A DNA stretch of 8,338 nt, from assembly GCA_913041325.1 (NCBI GenBank), contig CAJWHU010000065.1:1-8338 (forward strand), in the 5' to 3' direction. The stretch comes from an uncultured Fidelibacterota bacterium. Its GTDB lineage: Bacteria; Marinisomatota; Marinisomatia; Marinisomatales; UBA1611. This document shows positions 7,505 to 8,338 of the stretch, piece by piece. Made by a program: the position numbers and the translations under genes. Within the stretch, counting starts at the first letter, position 1. Every line of letters starts with the position of its first letter. The notes beneath the pieces are model-generated. The model saw nothing but the letters and a program-made list of their open reading frames with translations. It was not told where the DNA came from and did not search any database.

Positions 7505-7537
7505 GCCTAAAAAGATAACTCTGTTACCATTTTAGGC
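7505..7537 (+). repeat. Intercistronic stem-loop between adaptor and ATPase genes
   Basis: GCCTAAAA (7505-7512) is perfectly complementary to TTTTAGGC (7530-7537). Inside, after an A-A mismatch, GATAAC (7514-7519) pairs with GTTACC (7523-7528) except for one A-C mismatch, closing on a 3-base TCT loop. In all, 13 of 15 positions pair. The right arm ends 5 nt before the ATPase ATG, next to AGG (7538-7540). No T-run follows on the plus strand, so it does not look like an intrinsic terminator for the operon. A role in translation control, pausing or mRNA stability is inference. Confidence 0.7.
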
Positions 7538-7542
7538 AGGTT

Positions 7543-8232
7543 ATGAGCCTCATTCTACTAAAGAATATTTATAAGATATATAATGTTGGCGGAGAGGAGG
7601 TTAGAGCTCTTGATGGCATTGATCTAGTCATTGAGGACAATGACTATCTTGCAATTATGGGGCCCTCTGGTTCTGGAAAATCGACCCTAATGAATATGAT
7701 AGGTTGTCTTGACACACCAACATCAGGTAAGTATGAGTTTGAAGGAGAAATGGTTCAAATTATGGATGACTCACAACTTGCATCTATAAGAAATAGAAAA
7801 ATTGGTTTTGTATTCCAGACATTTAATCTGTTACCAAAAGCAACAGCCCAGCATAATGTTGAGATACCCCTAGTCTATGCAAACGTTCCAAAAAGCGAGC
7901 GCATGAGAATTGCAACGAATGCTCTCAAGAGCGTTGGCTTATCTGATAGATTACACCACAGACCAAATGAATTATCTGGCGGACAGAGACAGCGCGTAGC
8001 TATCGCAAGAGCATTAGTCAATAGTCCATCAATCATTCTTGCTGATGAACCGACAGGAAACCTTGACTCAAAAAGTGGCAGTGAAATAATGGCGATTCTT
8101 GATGATCTACATAAGGCGGGGAATACAATTATACTTGTTACCCACGAAGATAATATTGCCCAGCATGCCTTCCGTACAATCAGCCTATTCGATGGAAAAA
8201 TTGTTAAAGACTCTAAAAAGCAAATACAATGA
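7543..8232 (+). CDS. MacB/LolD-type ABC transporter ATP-binding protein
   Basis: This 229-residue cytoplasmic ATPase powers the adjoining permease. All ABC motifs are intact: Walker [10 protein letters not shown] (40-48), Q-loop Gln92 in FVFQTFNLL, signature [15 protein letters not shown] (144-158), Walker B IILADEP (164-170) with catalytic Glu169, D-loop NLDS (173-176), and switch His201 in VTHE. The [12 protein letters not shown] and [12 protein letters not shown] stretches are typical of the MacB/LolD/FtsE-like subfamily, and the length fits a stand-alone subunit. The ATG at 7543 is the only possible start: the in-frame region upstream has no ATG, GTG or TTG back to a TAA at 7516-7518. AGG lies only 2 nt before the ATG, just after a strong stem-loop. 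The stop overlaps the next gene's start as ATGA. Context with TolC and adaptor genes favours a MacAB-TolC-like exporter over lipoprotein-releasing LolCDE. The substrate (drug, peptide, lipid or glycolipid) is unknown. Confidence 0.95.
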   Translation: MSLILLKNIYKIYNVGGEEVRALDGIDLVIEDNDYLAIMGPSGSGKSTLMNMIGCLDTPTSGKYEFEGEMVQIMDDSQLASIRNRKIGFVFQTFNLLPKATAQHNVEIPLVYANVPKSERMRIATNALKSVGLSDRLHHRPNELSGGQRQRVAIARALVNSPSIILADEPTGNLDSKSGSEIMAILDDLHKAGNTIILVTHEDNIAQHAFRTISLFDGKIVKDSKKQIQ

Positions 8233-8338
8233 TACTCATTTTAATAGAAAACTTTAGGATATCTTTGTCTTCGGTTCTCTCTAACAAGCTTCGATCTTTC
8301 TTGACAGCATTAGGAATAATCATAGGGGTATTATCTGT
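8229..8338 (+). CDS. MacB/FtsX-type ABC permease, N-terminal fragment (3' truncated)
   Basis: The ATG at 8229 overlaps the TGA of the ATPase gene (ATGA), a common arrangement for translational coupling of ABC subunits. The 36 complete codons before the window edge read with no stop and contain [19 protein letters not shown] followed by [11 protein letters not shown]. This matches the N-terminus of MacB-type permeases, where a short amphipathic helix with an NKLRSFLT motif leads into the first membrane helix. The family would be expected to continue with a large periplasmic domain and three more membrane helices outside the window. The gene is too short here to judge whether it is intact. Its identity is strongly supported by both motif and position. 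Confidence 0.88.
   Translation, partial: MILILIENFRISLSSVLSNKLRSFLTALGIIIGVLS

Noticed and set aside
7505..7537. Rho-independent terminator on the plus strand
   Set aside because: The stem has the needed shape, but AGGTTATG follows instead of a T-run, and the next operon gene starts at once. The T-rich flank lies on the minus-strand side, where no gene needs ending.
1..8338. Mobile element, CRISPR array, tRNA/rRNA gene or toxin-antitoxin pair
   Set aside because: No direct-repeat array, transposase or integrase motif, cloverleaf-like block or small paired genes were seen on reading both strands; almost all bases are covered by the listed genes.

Overview
The window is AT-rich, tightly packed bacterial DNA with eight protein-coding genes, two of them cut by the window ends. 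No RNA genes, insertion sequences, CRISPR arrays, phage genes or long non-coding stretches are visible. The set of families suggests the Fibrobacteres-Chlorobi-Bacteroidetes (FCB) group: a DUF2723/GT117-type protein, a DUF4835-type secreted protein, and a CCA-adding enzyme with a C-terminal HD domain of the kind common in Bacteroidota. The sequences look divergent from typical Bacteroidota, so a marine lineage such as Candidatus Marinimicrobia (SAR406) is plausible. That placement rests on family recognition and was not tested with a tree.

Left part (1-2528, + strand): the 3' part of a large membrane protein of the DUF2723 family, followed 6 bp later by a GT2 glycosyltransferase. Both probably act in cell-surface glycan or glycoprotein assembly. 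Middle (2504-3352, - strand): a secreted DUF4835-like protein of unknown function. It converges on the GT2 gene, and the two coding regions overlap by 25 bp. A 76-bp divergent intergenic region (3353-3428) is the only obvious promoter space in the window.

Right part (3429 to the end, + strand): a tightly spaced run of cca (tRNA CCA-end synthesis), a TolC-family outer-membrane channel, a MacA/HlyD-type periplasmic adaptor, a MacB/LolD-type ABC ATPase and the start of a MacB/FtsX-type permease. The last four form a complete layout for a MacAB-TolC-like tripartite efflux or export pump whose ATPase and permease are separate polypeptides. cca overlaps the TolC gene, TolC and the adaptor are 1 bp apart, and ATPase and permease share an ATGA overlap. 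The only real gap inside this run (7499-7542) holds a strong 33-nt stem-loop directly before the ATPase start.

The window mostly holds known families. I found no convincing new multi-gene system. The points most worth following are the intercistronic hairpin, the convergent coding overlap, the two poorly characterised families (DUF2723, DUF4835) and the joining of a tRNA maintenance gene to an export pump.
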